A DNA stretch of 64,000 nucleotides from Meconema thalassinum (Eukaryota; Arthropoda; Insecta; Orthoptera; Tettigoniidae): positions 164,778,911-164,842,910 of the forward strand of contig OX336399.1 of assembly GCA_946902985.2 (NCBI GenBank), written 5' to 3'. Positions within the stretch are counted from its first letter, which is position 1, and each line of letters starts with the position of its first letter. This document shows positions 31,851 to 43,182 of the stretch, piece after piece. The position numbers and the translations under genes were made by a program. Below the pieces are notes generated by a model. The model was given only the letters and a program-made list of their open reading frames with translations, did no database searches and was not told the origin of the DNA.

Positions 31851-32240
31851 GTAGCCATTAGTTGGCTTATATTATCAATATCTTAACCGTCTATTAGACT
31901 AGTAAAGAATTGATTTATTCTGAAAGGCCGCTACTCCCTTTCAGAATAAGTAAAGAGCAATTCTACTACAAAATACTAACCTTCTGCTAACAATTAAATA
32001 CCAAAATTCTACTGACGAAAAAAATACTAAAGTTCCACCAACAACAGATACTACTACTAAAACAGTCTGTCACCAGGCCCACTCACATGCACCCTCACCA
32101 GACACACTCACACACCACAGTCTAATAGAACAATGACATATATCTAATAAACAAATTAACTACATACTTACAACTAAAACTAACTACATACTTACTGTAC
32201 TGTAATTTGAATTGACAATATTTACAAAATTTAAATGATA
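31851..32240. other. Intergenic, with a perfect hairpin
   Basis: No gene. A 12-bp perfect stem, TTATTCTGAAAG (31915-31926) with CTTTCAGAATAA (31938-31949), encloses an 11-nt loop. The outer GAATTG/CAATTC pair extends it. Confidence 0.6.
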
Positions 32241-32320
32241 ATCTGGTAGCAAACGTATCTACCCCGTCCGGGATTCGAATCCGAGATCTCTAGGTAGGTC
32301 GGTAGATACCCACAAAACAA
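32241..32320 (-). repeat. Short tRNA-like SINE copy
   Basis: The reverse complement contains CTAGAGATCTCGGATTCGAA then TCCCGGACGGGGT, the same unit as the plus-strand copy near 38218. The shared downstream phrase TTTGCTACCA shows a family rather than a tRNA gene. Confidence 0.7.
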
Positions 32321-32489
32321 GAACGCCAAGCGAAGGATCTGCCATCCGCAGCTGCGGCGACCCTGGACGAGCTTGTAAATTTGATCAATTTAGATTGAAA
32401 ATACTTACAAAATGTAATTTAGATACACAAGATAACACATAACACTAAAAAGATAGGTAGAGACATTCAAGACTCAGTAGCCACTGTTA

Positions 32490-32874
32490 ACTTAAGTCCG
32501 AAGTAAAAGCAGAGTTAGCGGTAGCCCAATCCCTTACTAAAATTACCTTAGTTCAGGAAGAATGTAAGAGAGCGCAAGATGAAGCCATGAAGGCACAGGA
32601 AGAAATTATAAAGGCACAAGAAGAAGCTAGAAAATCTCAGGAAGAAACTAGAAAATCCCAGGAGGAGATTAGAAATTCTTTAGAGAAGGCACAAGAAGAA
32701 AGTAGAAAATCTCAAGAAGAAACTAGAAAGACGCTAGAGAAAACACAAGAAGAGACTAGAAATACACAAGAAGAGACTAGAAGTTCCTTAGAAAAATCCC
32801 AGGAAGAAGCCAGAAAGGCACAGGAAGAAGCTGAGAAGAGATTTCCAGAGTTACTAAGGCTCCCTTATTCATAA
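32490..32874 (+). CDS. Repetitive coiled-coil open frame, possible retroelement gag fragment
   Basis: Open from just after a TAA near 32489 to a stop at 32872-32874. The first ATG is at 32587 (95 codons). The protein is a run of ~8-residue repeats of the type KSQEETRK, encoded by a ~24-bp tandem repeat, and would form a long charged coiled coil. No other domain or partner gene is visible. It may be part of a decayed LTR-element gag or simply a repeat with an open frame. Confidence 0.35.
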
Positions 32875-33143
32875 CTGCAGTTGTGTTATCTATTACTTCA
32901 TCATCTCAAGACCGATTCTTGCTTAAGTGCGCACAATTCCCCCACTCTCCCTTATTAGGGCCCGGATGTTACCAAAATCTTCCAAATCGTCTCAATAGTA
33001 CAGGAATAATGTTACATTTCTAGAGAAGTCAACGAAAATATAAAGTGCTTTAAAACAAATAAGATAACTCTGTCGCCTACAGCCCGCAGAGCACTAGAGC
33101 CGGTCGGGTAGTCTGTACACATGGGGGCGCACACAACCCATTA

Positions 33144-33171
33144 TGCGAGAGTTCTCGCACGGGTCCGCTAG
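33144..33171 (+). mobile_element. 3' end of another Helitron family
   Basis: Hairpin TGCGAGA-GT-TCTCGCA (33144-33159), then CGGGTCCG and CTAG followed by host T. Hairpin, short spacer and CTAG|T match the Helitron terminus. The 5' end was not located; it would lie between the coiled-coil frame and here. Confidence 0.5.
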
Positions 33172-33620
33172 TAATAATAAATTTGCACAATCATCAGTAC
33201 CATTTACTTCACACAAATCTCACATGCTGGGCTTCTTCCGTATTCCTAGCTCCAAACAATATTGAAACTACACACTTGAATTTTTTTTTTTTGTACCACA
33301 ACGGTAAATTCTCAATGAAATATTAAATCTTGATACCTACTACTGTAGTTAGCTAACAACTCCACGGTTAAACAAAACCCATCGTAGAAATCGAGAACTC
33401 TGATCTGATCGATAATGACGAGGTGGATATCGACACGACAGAATTGCCACTTCTCAAGCTTACAAGACGTTCAACAACTAGAGTGAAAATTACCCTAGAA
33501 GTATATATAAAAGCTATTTCAGTCTGTCCGCAAAATACAGGATAGTTCTGTAGCCCGCAATTAAAATCTTGAGACACAGGGTAAGTTACCGTACTCAATT
33601 TGAATAAGGAAAAGAAGATT
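33172..33620. other. No gene seen
   Basis: AT-rich sequence. The small open frames show no domain. Confidence 0.5.
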
Positions 33621-33625
33621 GTATT

Positions 33626-33805
33626 TTTACGTGACCGCTAATCGTGCCACGGGACCTCTTTTTTTTTAATGTGGAATCCGAACCACAGGACATGGCATTT
33701 CACTTCGAAAATCTCACATGCATTGACCGGGAATCCCCGGCCCACCTTGGTGAGAGGCAAATAGCTTGATCGCTGCGCCATCTCTCCCCGGTTACTAGTA
33801 CTAGT
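33626..33805 (-). repeat. SINE, third family
   Basis: The minus-strand head contains a tRNA-like A box (TGGCGCAGCGATCAAG) and a weak B box (GGGGATTCCCGG). The 3' part AATCCGAACCACAGGACATG (plus strand) is the segment also inserted in the gypsy gag at 52122-52259. Confidence 0.75.
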
Positions 33806-33981
33806 CTCCCAATACGATTGAAACGCAAAAACAGTGGAAAAAAATAACGTAATAAAAACACACACACACGAACAAAGAAGTGCCAATAGTTGTGAAAAAC
33901 TCTCGGACGATCTTGATGGCAAATACTCAACCCTTCCAAATGATCTTATCTATTGATAGTTGTTCCAGCAACGTATTACAT

Positions 33982-34320
33982 CGTCACCGGGCGAGTTAGC
34001 CGTGGTCGTTACGGCATGGCTGCTGGCAGTCGCTCACATCCGGGATGCGAGGAGGTTCGAATCTCCCCGCCAGCAACCTTAAAGATGGTCTTCTGTGGTT
34101 TGCCATCTTCCTTCCAGACAAATGCCGGGGTTGGTCTCTAACAATAGGCCACAGCCGCTACCTTCCAATTCCTCGTCCTTACATTCAAACTTTCCTCCCC
34201 AGACAACACTCCACACGCGAGGGTACTTGTACCCTACCCATTGGGTATCCGCCTAGAAGCAGCTACAAACTGGCGAGCCGAACATGTCCTCGGACACTCC
34301 CGGCACTAAAAGCCATACGC
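33982..34320 (+). repeat. SINE with conserved core
   Basis: Head with GGCGAGTTAGCCGTGG and B box GGTTCGAATCTCC. The core TCTGTGGTTTGCCATCTTCC, then CAGACAAATGCCGGGG, matches the core of the SINE at 25658 although the heads differ. Confidence 0.75.
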
Positions 34321-34633
34321 TAAAAAATATCGTCGAGAGAAGTTTTAGATTCTGCATTTCTTGCGGAAAGAATTTCCAGACAGATCAGCACCGTTGGGAT
34401 GTTAATTAGAGATTATGGTTCTTGTACATCTGTTTTTGCGCAGCGAGACCTGTCATTAAATTTGAAATCTTTCCAAGTAAGTGGATGCAAGGCCAGTCTC
34501 AGCTGGGGTCCCATGGTCGCCAACCCATTAGACCCATGACACCTGCTAACATCCTGTCTGGTTTTCAAAGACAGGCATATTCCCACTGAACAGACTCGTT
34601 TCCACAGAACAAGATTTTCTAAGGAATTCGGCT
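34321..34633. other. No gene seen
   Basis: Contains one phrase (CAGCTGGGGTCCCATGGTCG, near 34500) that recurs at 42590, marking a small dispersed repeat. Confidence 0.5.
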
Positions 34634-34894
34634 ATGGATCGACCCGATGCTAACCCTGAAAGTCCTTCTCAAGAGACAGCTGCTTCTTCGACTCCTGAAT
34701 CTAGTGCTTTGAGGGCAGACGAGTCTTTTAATGAATCGCCAGCTTCTGAGAAGAAGGGAAATGGATTTCTACTGAGTCCTAGCAATGCCTTAGGTTATCC
34801 AAAGGCTAAAGCAAGAACAAATCAACGGAAGGGACGCAGAAAATGCAAAAGCATTATTGCACAACATAAGATACATCGCTCTCTTACAACATAA
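34634..34894 (+). pseudogene. Possible C-terminal tail of a pogo/Tigger-like transposase
   Basis: An 86-codon frame: Ser/Thr/Pro/Glu-rich start, then LLSPSNALGYPKAKARTNQR and a basic KGRRKCKS. Insect pogo-like transposases end with a similar disordered tail and 'SP..I.P.PKA..R....RKKGKS'. The catalytic part is missing. The assignment rests on pattern only. Confidence 0.4.
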
Positions 34895-35167
34895 GATATT
34901 GTAAATATATCACTCTCTTCAGTATTTAAAGTAATGAGGAACATACATAAACCCTAAGTGCGTGTGAATGATGTTTATATATTTGTCTCATTGTGTACAT
35001 GCAGGTGTCTCATCGTGTACCATACGTGGGGTACAATGATACAAATGTCATGGTTAGAACGCACCTTATATACGAATCTTGGCGTGTGGGGTGGAGAAGT
35101 AGAGTATTTATTTTCTATATTTTCCCATACTTGTAAGTTTATCACATATGTTCCATATTCTTAGTCA
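34895..35167. other. No gene seen
   Basis: Unique AT-rich spacer before the LINE fragment. Confidence 0.5.
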
Positions 35168-35990
35168 TTAAAAGATTCAAGGAGAAATAATTTCAACTCT
35201 GAGATTTGCTGACGACATCGTCATCTTAGCCGACACACCAGAGGATTTGAATGAGTTTTTAAACGGTATGGATTCTGTCCTGATGAAGGAATTCATGATG
35301 AAAATGAATTAATGTAAAAAAATAATTATTGGAATGCAGTCAAAAGAAATCAGAAACCTATATGGATGTCGAATTGTCAGGTGAAAAGATAAAGGAAGTA
35401 GGTGACTTCTGTTACATAGGAAGCAAAATAACCAGTGATGGAGGAAGCAAAGAGGATATAAAAAGTAGGTTAGCACAGGCAAGGAAAGCATTTCTACAGA
35501 AAAGGAATCTGTTGACATCGAATATAGATTTAGGTATTAGGAAGTCATTTTTGAAGGCCATTATCTGGAGTGAAATTTATTATTTATTATGGAAGTGAAA
35601 CTTGGACTATTGGTGCAGCAGAAAAGAAGAGAATTGAAGCGTTTGAAATGTGGTGTTACAGAAGAATGATGAAGATCAGATGGGTAGATAGGGTTACGAA
35701 TGAAGAGGTATTATGAAGAGTGGGAGAGGGGAGATGTTTCTGGCGACTGCTAATGAAGAGAAGAGATAGGTTGGTAGGTCACATTCTAAGACACCCAGGA
35801 ATAGCAAACTTAGTTATAGAAGGAAGGGTCGAGGGCAAGAACTGAAGGGGTAGACCAAGGTTACAATATGTTAAACAGATTGCCTTGGATGTAGGGTGTG
35901 GTAGCTATGTACAGATAAAACGATTAGCTCAGGACAGGGAATCATGGAGGGCTGCATCAAACCAGTCGAAAGACTGAAGACTCAAACAAC
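35168..35990 (+). pseudogene. 5'-truncated, decayed copy of the RTE-like LINE
   Basis: Begins in the RT domain (LRFADDIVILAD) and continues through VGDFCYIGSKITSDG, the C-terminal H..RHPG..GRVEG segment and the family 3' end (AGTCGAAAGACTGAAGACTC, then AAACAACAAAA). It has several stops. Same family as 28772-31850. Confidence 0.9.
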
Positions 35991-36058
35991 AAAATCAATA
36001 TAGTCCATATTTCGCCTAGAGAGTATTAAATTATAGTACATTAGCAGTCCTGTCAATA

Positions 36059-36364
36059 ATGGACAAACAAGTTAAAGATCTATATTTAAATAAGACATTA
36101 AACCGTGGTACAGATAAAGTTGCAAATGTGGCAAAAATGAAGATGGATACTGTACTTTCAAAGAATTATGGCTATGAAGCAATGGGAAAAGTTGCTGCAT
36201 TTTTGTATGGAGATTTAAGAGTAAAGTTAACGTTGGATTTAACCCCAGCAGACATTGTGAAGTTCAAACATGCCCCTATTAGCTCTTCTGATGTTGAAAC
36301 AGTTTCAGTCACTATATACTTGTCCTTAGAAACAATAGGACGAGATTCACTTTCCACTACTTAA
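36059..36364 (+). pseudogene. hAT-like transposase C-terminal relic
   Basis: A 101-codon frame with LDLTPADIVKFKHAPISSSD then VE, resembling the hAT dimerisation segment that normally continues ERSFS.YK. Here a frameshift follows VE. The 3' remainder resumes after the SINE at 36907 (EHFVIHCF-like). Fragment only; family assignment from pattern. Confidence 0.5.
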
Positions 36365-36368
36365 GAGA

Positions 36369-36892
36369 TGGTTGGTTGGGTTCCTCAGTTTAGGGGCTGC
36401 GACAACGCGGTCATGTAGCCCCGTGTACTTTGGGTGTATGTAGAATCTGTCTGATAACCGGTGTTAATTGTGATGACTGTATCAGTGTGTGCGTGTCTGT
36501 TTTTTAATTCAAGTAAGGACTGCAACTTTCAATTTTACAAATAGTTCCTACTTTTGCCGACAAACGCCACCGTCAACGACTACTAGGCCTAGTTCAGAAC
36601 TTAGCTACTAGACGCCACCGCAGTCGGCTCTTGGCAACGAACGTAGGAACCTAAGAGCGTTGTTTCCATTCTTAACCTATACAATTTAGCTTCACACGGG
36701 TGTAATTAGTGGAAGGTTCTTTAACATGCCATAATTCTATGACATGGGACCGCCGGCTTTACTTCCCCTCCGAAGGAAGGCATACTGAGGGATTTTTAAC
36801 GCTCTTAAAAGTCCGACGGCTTCGGCCGGGTTTGAACCCGTTATCTTGGGCATCGAAGCTCAGCATGCTACCGACTACGCCACCGAAGCCGC
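36369..36892 (-). repeat. Full-length SINE inserted in the hAT relic, with target duplication
   Basis: Target duplications CCACTACTTAAGAGA (36354-36368) and CCACTACTTAGAGA (36893-36906) flank a 524-bp SINE. The tRNA-like head is at the right end (minus strand: GGTGGCGTAGTCGGTAGC, B box GGGTTCAAACCC) and the tail GGTTGGTTGGG at the left. Best reference copy for this family. Confidence 0.9.
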
Positions 36893-36906
36893 CCACTACT
36901 TAGAGA

Positions 36907-37596
36907 ACATTTTGTAATCCATTGTTTTGGTGACAGAGAATAGAAGATTGAGTATTCTTCAAAAATCATGATGATATTAAAATGAGAAGTGCAGAGTATG
37001 TTTCAAATAGATATACTCTTTGTTTAGCTTCTTTGAATGTGGATATTAAAATAAAAATTATAGTTTTTTGTAATTTTAAGTCCATATATAATTCCACATT
37101 TCAATAAAAACAACTTAATATATATGTACATATTTCATTAATTACACAGGTCCACACGATTTTTCCTTTCTTGGTTTTGACTCTTATTTTACTTGTACGT
37201 TGCTCATCTGAATTCAGAAGTACCATTAATTTTGTCCTATCACATACCAATTTTTTTAATAATTGCATTAATTTCTATTAACTAGATATTGCAAAATTTC
37301 ACAATATCTCTACTGTTGGCTGATATAACGTGATGATGCTACCAGAGTGAACAAGAGAAGAAGCAGTATGCGAAGCTTTGCATCCAAGTGGCAACGGTTC
37401 CATTGATTTAATCATACAAGTGAACACAAACGGTTGATGTGTTAGTTAGTAATTGTTGTTTTAAGGCGTGGAACTACGAGGTCATCTGCCCCTAAACTGT
37501 TGATGTGTAACATCTTTCCACTCGGTTGCTGGATATTTTTGTGGGAGTGATTTTGAAAAATGGGACGGAAGTGGATCGGAACGATCGAGGTGGCAC
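36907..37596. other. End of hAT relic, then AT-rich spacer
   Basis: No gene. A SINE-tail-like phrase (GGCGTGGAACTACGAGGTC) sits near 37465. Confidence 0.5.
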
Positions 37597-37640
37597 CAGC
37601 TGGCACACTTCCGTTCGATCGAATGGAAGTGTGCTAGCTG
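37597..37640. repeat. Near-perfect short palindrome
   Basis: GCACACTTCC (37603-37612) and GGAAGTGTGC (37625-37634) enclose TTCGATCGAA, itself a palindrome. CAGCT/AGCTG extend the stem outward with one mismatch. The surrounding 180 bp repeats GATCGAACGATCC and GCTGGCA motifs. Confidence 0.85.
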
Positions 37641-38217
37641 GCAGCGGTGGATCAAACGGAAGTGTAAGACGCACTGCCAACTCGATCGAACGATCCAGCT
37701 GGCAGTGGTAAGAGAAACAATGAGTGCGCGGTGTCGGAAATTGATACCATGACGTACTCTCGGCCATGTGGAATGTATATGACATACTGAACGGTAAACG
37801 CTCATGCGAACTCTGGTGTCAAGTGATTGAAACAAAGCACATGGTACATGTTCGAAGTCTTCGTATCAGTATTTAAATGGTAAAATGCCTTAATATCAAA
37901 CATTGTAAGTAGTCGGCATTGCCGGTATTATGTTTCTGCACAATGGCTATTCAAATATTAACCCACATAACGGTAATGCAGTCATCAATATAATATAATC
38001 GTTGTGGTTATACGAGAATTGAGCAAGCCTTCATGAACTATTGCTAAATACATTCTCTTTACTCACAAGAGGGCCTATTCATAAGGCATTTTAAACTCAA
38101 TTTCACGCAGGAACATTATCGAAACAAGCAACATATAAATGAAACTTAATTCTGTAATGCAGTACTATTGGAACGTGGAAATAAGTCACCATATTGTGCA
38201 CAATATTTGCGTAGTCG
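37641..38217. other. No gene seen
   Basis: AT-rich, apparently unique. Confidence 0.5.
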
Positions 38218-38305
38218 AAATAGCCGTGGGGTTAGCGCCTATGACTGTGAATCTAGAGATCTCGGGTTCGAATTCCGGACGGGGTCGATATTTTTGCTAC
38301 CACAT
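38218..38305 (+). repeat. Short tRNA-like SINE copy
   Basis: TAGCCGTGGGGTTAGCG (A-box-like) and TCTCGGGTTCGAATTCCGGA (B box), followed by TTTTTGCTACCA. Partner of 32241-32320. Confidence 0.7.
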
Positions 38306-39036
38306 TGTCATTTTAAACGATATTTAGCATATAAATATGACTCATTTTAACAGAATCCATATGAAATTACGTGTTGGTCTGTGAATCAAGAGGACCTGTT
38401 TATAAGGAATTAAGGCTATGAGGGGTGGCGCGTCTATTAATCTAGTTGATCGATATCGTGTTCTTTATTTAGGCTAGTGCTGGTGGAAGCTACAAATCAT
38501 CTAATAAAATGAGTTTCGTATTATAAACTACAATATCTGTAAAACACTCCATTTTACAATAGATTAATATTTGTGTCAATAATAGTATAAAATACCGGTG
38601 TATCAACAATTTCACGTGAGGTTTCTTCTATGTCAGATGTTACACATCATATGCGACTACTGCAAGGCTCGTTTTTTTTCTTTGATTATGTATTTGTTAC
38701 AATATGTCTTAAGTTAATGTGTTTATTATTTCCATGTACTAAACTCTCTCTTTGCCTGTTATAAGAAAAAAACAATACAATGCAGGTTTTCAAGTTCACG
38801 CATCTTGTAATGATTTCTTTAATTTATGTAGTTTTCTAAGAACGTGATGTGATACAGGAACATAGAACACATTTCCAGAATTCATACACTTTCAATATAC
38901 AAAATCAGTTATTGAATCCAAAAAATGGTCACCAAAAATGTATTTTGTAGACCTGTGTTATCAGTACATATAAATCCGTTCCCTACATATTACATTGGGT
39001 TACGTTTTACAGAAATGTACTCAAATAAGTTTCCTT
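38306..39036. other. No gene seen
   Basis: AT-rich spacer with no domain-bearing frame. Confidence 0.5.
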
Positions 39037-39195
39037 CAGGGGTGTACCCAGAAATTAATTTCCGGGAGAGAGTGGATCTAGATTTAGGTAAAGACTGCCT
39101 TATGTATTGACTGGCAATACGGCCTTTCACTAGGGGAGACAAATCAGACTTTTAGGGGGGATATATTCCCTATGGTCCCTCCTGGGTACAGTAGA
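39037..39195. mobile_element. Possible small MITE
   Basis: CAGGGGTGTACCCAG near 39037 and CCTGGGTACAGTAG near 39181 form an inverted pair (TGTACCCAG/CTGGGTACA). hAT-like ends, but no target duplication was found. Confidence 0.35.
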
Positions 39196-39312
39196 ATTTT
39201 AGAATCGCCGCAACTCTAACCACTACTAGGTCTGTTGTCAGCCATTGCAGTGCACACAAGGCATTTCTTGGAACAAATGAATAGCGCAATTCGCATAAAC
39301 ATATAGATTAAC

Positions 39313-40329
39313 AAGAAGTTCCGTGACGAACTAAAGAGCCTACTTTTCATGCCAATGATTATTCTACAGTATATGAACCTATCTAGAATAATGAAGAAAT
39401 TAAGTTGCTAATATCGAAATTTACAATTATTTCGAAATACTGTATACCTTGCATAATGTAGCCTAATAGAGCACTACAGTTGGCAGCCCTGATGACTGAA
39501 AATATTCTTAGTTCCATCTCTTAAGGTACAGAATACAAAATTTGGTTGAAGTCCAATGAATAGCATGGACGTTACATGCAGTTAAACATTGGATCTAACA
39601 GCGTGCGTAAAATCATGTTGGCAACAATGTCATGCATGTATTGGTCAGAAATAATCTGAAATAATATGATCTATTGTTGTGCCAATTTTGAATGAAATCC
39701 ATTAGTTAGTATAGAAGTTACATGCATTTTAAAATTGGACCTATCAGCAGGCTTAGAATCATATTGGCAGCACTGACGTATATTAGTTAGTCCAAATGCA
39801 TCTAGAATGCCAGGTACTATACGTGTGCAAAGTTTAGAGCTATTGGCTTGCATACTTTCTGATATATTGGTATTTGGATAAAATAAATTAGGAGCATTTA
39901 TTAACAGTTGGCAGCCCTGGTGGGTCTTAAGAATACGCTCAGTCATATCTGGTTATGTATGCATACAACATACGAAATTTGGTTGAATTCCAATTGATAG
40001 TGTAGAAGTTATGTTCATTTAAAAATTGGACCAATCAGCAGGCTTATAATCATTTTGGCAACACAGCGATGTATGGCCTCCTGGAAATTAAACTGCAATA
40101 TTATTATCTATACGTATGCCAATTTTGAAATAGCTCCCATTCATACCTTCCAAGATATCCAACATGGAGCTCAAATTTCAATTGCGATTTTTTAGCAGTT
40201 GGTAGCACTGACATCATTTTCAAATATGGCCGTGAGATATTCGGGTATAGACCTTTACTCCTACCAAATTTTGTTTTGATAGCTCCAGCCGTTTAGGAGT
40301 TGATAGGGGGGGGGGACACACACACAGCC

Positions 40330-40362
<33 letters not shown>

Positions 40363-40430
40363 CACATTTGCCCGATCTCATAAGACTACTTTTTCCTCAT
40401 TTTTGCAAAATGTGAAAAGTAGGCTAAAAA
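39313..40430 (+). mobile_element. Unnamed hairpin-ended repeat, copy 1
   Basis: Begins with the hairpin AGTTCCGTGACGAACT and AGCCTACTTTTC, and ends GAAAAGTAGGCT, its inverted match. Inside are several diverged ~230-bp units (AATTGGACC..CAGCAGGCTTA..ATCAT.TTGGCA). A GACA microsatellite lies near 40325-40370. About 90% like 46121-47220 by eye. No protein. Confidence 0.75.
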
Positions 40431-40440
40431 TGCAAAGTAA

Positions 40441-41045
40441 ATGGTTTCTTGAACCATCACCAAAGAAGGAAATCATGAGGGAGACAGAAAAATGGAGCTT
40501 GCTATCCACCTTACGAAAAACACATACAAAAAGAAAGCGATTTCTATTAGGACTAAACTACGACAATATCAAATAGTAATTCAACCAGAGTGCCTGTGTG
40601 CTTCGGAATGCCTAGGATTAACAACTAAAAAAAGAAATTGAAAAAATAGAACGAAACATTTTAAGAAAAATTCTCGGACCAAAAAATGTGCTGACACATA
40701 CCGATTACGCAGTAATAAAAAAGTATATAAACCATGCAGCAGAATCTCAGATACCGTACGAAAAAGAAGGGCTAAATTATTTGGACATATTTCAAGAATG
40801 CCTGACGACAGACTCACAAAGAAAATTTTTAACCACTTCAAGAAGCCCAAGAGAAAAGGCAACTCTTATGAAAAAAAAGGTTTGCTAACATCAAGAAGGA
40901 TCTACAAGAAATGAACATCACTGATCAGGACATCCGCAACACTTTCAGAAATAAGATACACACACTTGAGAGGTTCCTAGAGCCAGAAATAGCGACCAGG
41001 AAGAAACAGCATTGGACAGCTGAAAAGAAAGAAGCTGTGAGATAG
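40441..41045 (+). pseudogene. C-terminal relic of a non-LTR retrotransposon
   Basis: Pieces in several frames match the end of a LINE polyprotein: ERNILRKILGP, then RAKLFGHISRMPD and TKKIF, then a Lys-rich tail (NITDQDIRNTFRNKIHTLE). Frameshifts and stops throughout. A different family from the RTE-like element. Confidence 0.6.
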
Positions 41046-41067
41046 AGAATGAAGGAATACTGGCGCC

Positions 41068-41819
41068 CAGTGCTGGATTACCCATTAGGCTCGACTAGGC
41101 CCAGGCCTAGGGCCCCCAATTATCTGGCCCCCCCAAATTTTATTCCGAAGATTTAGAATTGTTTTATCCAGAACTGAGACAGTTTCAGCATTATTATTAA
41201 ATTACAATGTCCTTTAAAAACTGAGTTCACTCATTCTGAACTTTACGAAATTCTTTTTCGAGACAAGCTTGAGTTTGTTTTTCCGAACGTTGAAATTGCT
41301 TTTCGCATTTACCTAACCCTCATTATAACAAATTGTTCTGCGAAGCGCTAGTTTTCAAAACTGAAACGGATCAAAAGTGCGCAAAGAAGTATCATGTCAC
41401 AAGAACGATGCTAAGTTTAATGTATATCGAAAGGAAGCTTGTAGTTTAACGTGGTAATGTATATCGAGTCAGATGTTCTGCGGGAAATTGATTTTGATGA
41501 CATTGTAGAAGTTTTAATTGACAAAAGAAAACAGAAAAAAATTGATTATATTTTACAGATGTGAAAAATAGTATGATTTGTTAAATTGTTCATCAAATCA
41601 TCTGAAATGTTATCAAATAACAATCATCGTTTCAATTGAAATGTGTGTATATATGTATATATGATTTAATAAAAAGTGCATTATTCATCTTGAGAAAAAA
41701 ACTCTTATATATACTATATTAAATGTACAGGTGCTAAAAAATAAACATTATTTGAAACAAATAAAGGAGCCCCAAAAATCTGAGAGACTTGGGCCTCATT
41801 TTACCTTAATCCGGCACTG
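41068..41819. mobile_element. hAT MITE with target duplication
   Basis: Terminal inverted repeats CAGTGCTGGATTACC... and ...TTAATCCGGCACTG. Flanks CTGGCGCC (41060-41067) and ATGGCGCC (41820-41827) form an 8-bp duplication with one mismatch. 752 bp, non-coding. A ~22-bp phrase (GGAAGCTTGTAGTTTAACGT) is shared with the SINE fragment at 52122. Confidence 0.85.
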
Positions 41820-41984
41820 ATGGCGCCAAAGAAATTTGAAATCATGAGTTATTTACGTGGTCCTTAGTTGGCCAAAATCGATTATGATGATGAATAGCAT
41901 CTCGTAAAACAGCTGGAATACGAAACTAAAAAGAGGGAGCGCGTAGCGGAGAACCGTTTCATCAATAGCACTCTGAAAGCTAAT

Positions 41985-42085
41985 ACAGCTTTACACAGGT
42001 CTTCAGACAAATTCCACACACACCTAAGTACACGGGGCTACATGTCTACGATCTCGCAAAGCCCCTAAATCAATCAACACCAACT
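41985..42085 (+). repeat. SINE tail fragment
   Basis: CACACACCTAAGTACACGGG, GCTACATG and AGCCCCTAAAT match the common SINE 3' end. Confidence 0.65.
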
Positions 42086-43182
42086 TAACATCAATTAAAT
42101 AGCCTATACAGCTGCATTTGGAGGAGGCGCTATTGCGAGGTACATATTAACTATACGATTTCATGTCATGTCTTTTAACGTCCTTGGTGCTCTAAAATAT
42201 TCCACGTGACCCTCATATGTGTCACCTTTAAAACAGGTGTCGTTCAACGGAACATCCGGCGGACTGTTTGCTTTCACTCCACCGCACCGTACCGATATGA
42301 CAGAACTCGTAACGTCTGGTGCATGCCAATTGGTACAACAATATGTGAGGAACTACGGGACTTTGAAAGTGGGGTAGCCGAGTCCCACTTCCGCGTAGAA
42401 AGTGTGGCCTAACTTTATCACTGAAGGGAAGGTATGCATGCACCTTTATCAGCACAGCTTGCAACAGCGACACGCTTCTGTTTGGATCACGGTCGACCTC
42501 AATCAAAATAAACAAGACACGCCTAATCAGTCAATTCCGGTTCACTTGTCAAGATACGACAGAAAGTAAGTGTAAGAAATGACGACTCAGCTGGAGGGTC
42601 CCGTGGTCGCCAACCCACGTCCTACTAGTGCTGAGATGCCCTGAGGAAGGGGATGATCGGATGGCCTTTCCTCGAAACTAGCAACCTATTTTGGCGTGTA
42701 TAGCCCTACAAAGACGAACTCGTAACGTCTTGTATCACTTTTATCATGAGCCTGCCTCATGACTGCGGCCCGGAAGTTCATGCCCTAAAATTCCAGGATT
42801 TATGCATGCAAATATACTCCTAAAAACCTGAAAATGTTCACCATTAAATTGAAAATAATTAATGTACATTGTCAGTAGAAAAGACGAGTTAGTATTAAAT
42901 TAATAAACTTACATTATTCCCTTGAGGTTGAAGTAGAAGTGCCAATGTTGACTGGTGAATTGCAGTTCACAGTAATTACTTTGCGTAATTTTTCAATCGA
43001 AAAACTTCGTCTGTTGTCTCGCATAACACTTTTTTTTATTACGTGAGAAACTTCTCTCCGCGTCAGAGGAGGTTATTGGGGCGTATCGAAATGATGTAAA
43101 CTGGTCCACACAGAGAGAGGTGTGACAGATGGTTTTCCTTCGAGACTGTCTCAAATTTCGCAGATCTATTTATAACCAGGAT
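42086..43182. other. No gene seen
   Basis: The only feature noted is the phrase CAGCTGGAGGGTCCCGTGGT near 42590, shared with 34500. Confidence 0.5.
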
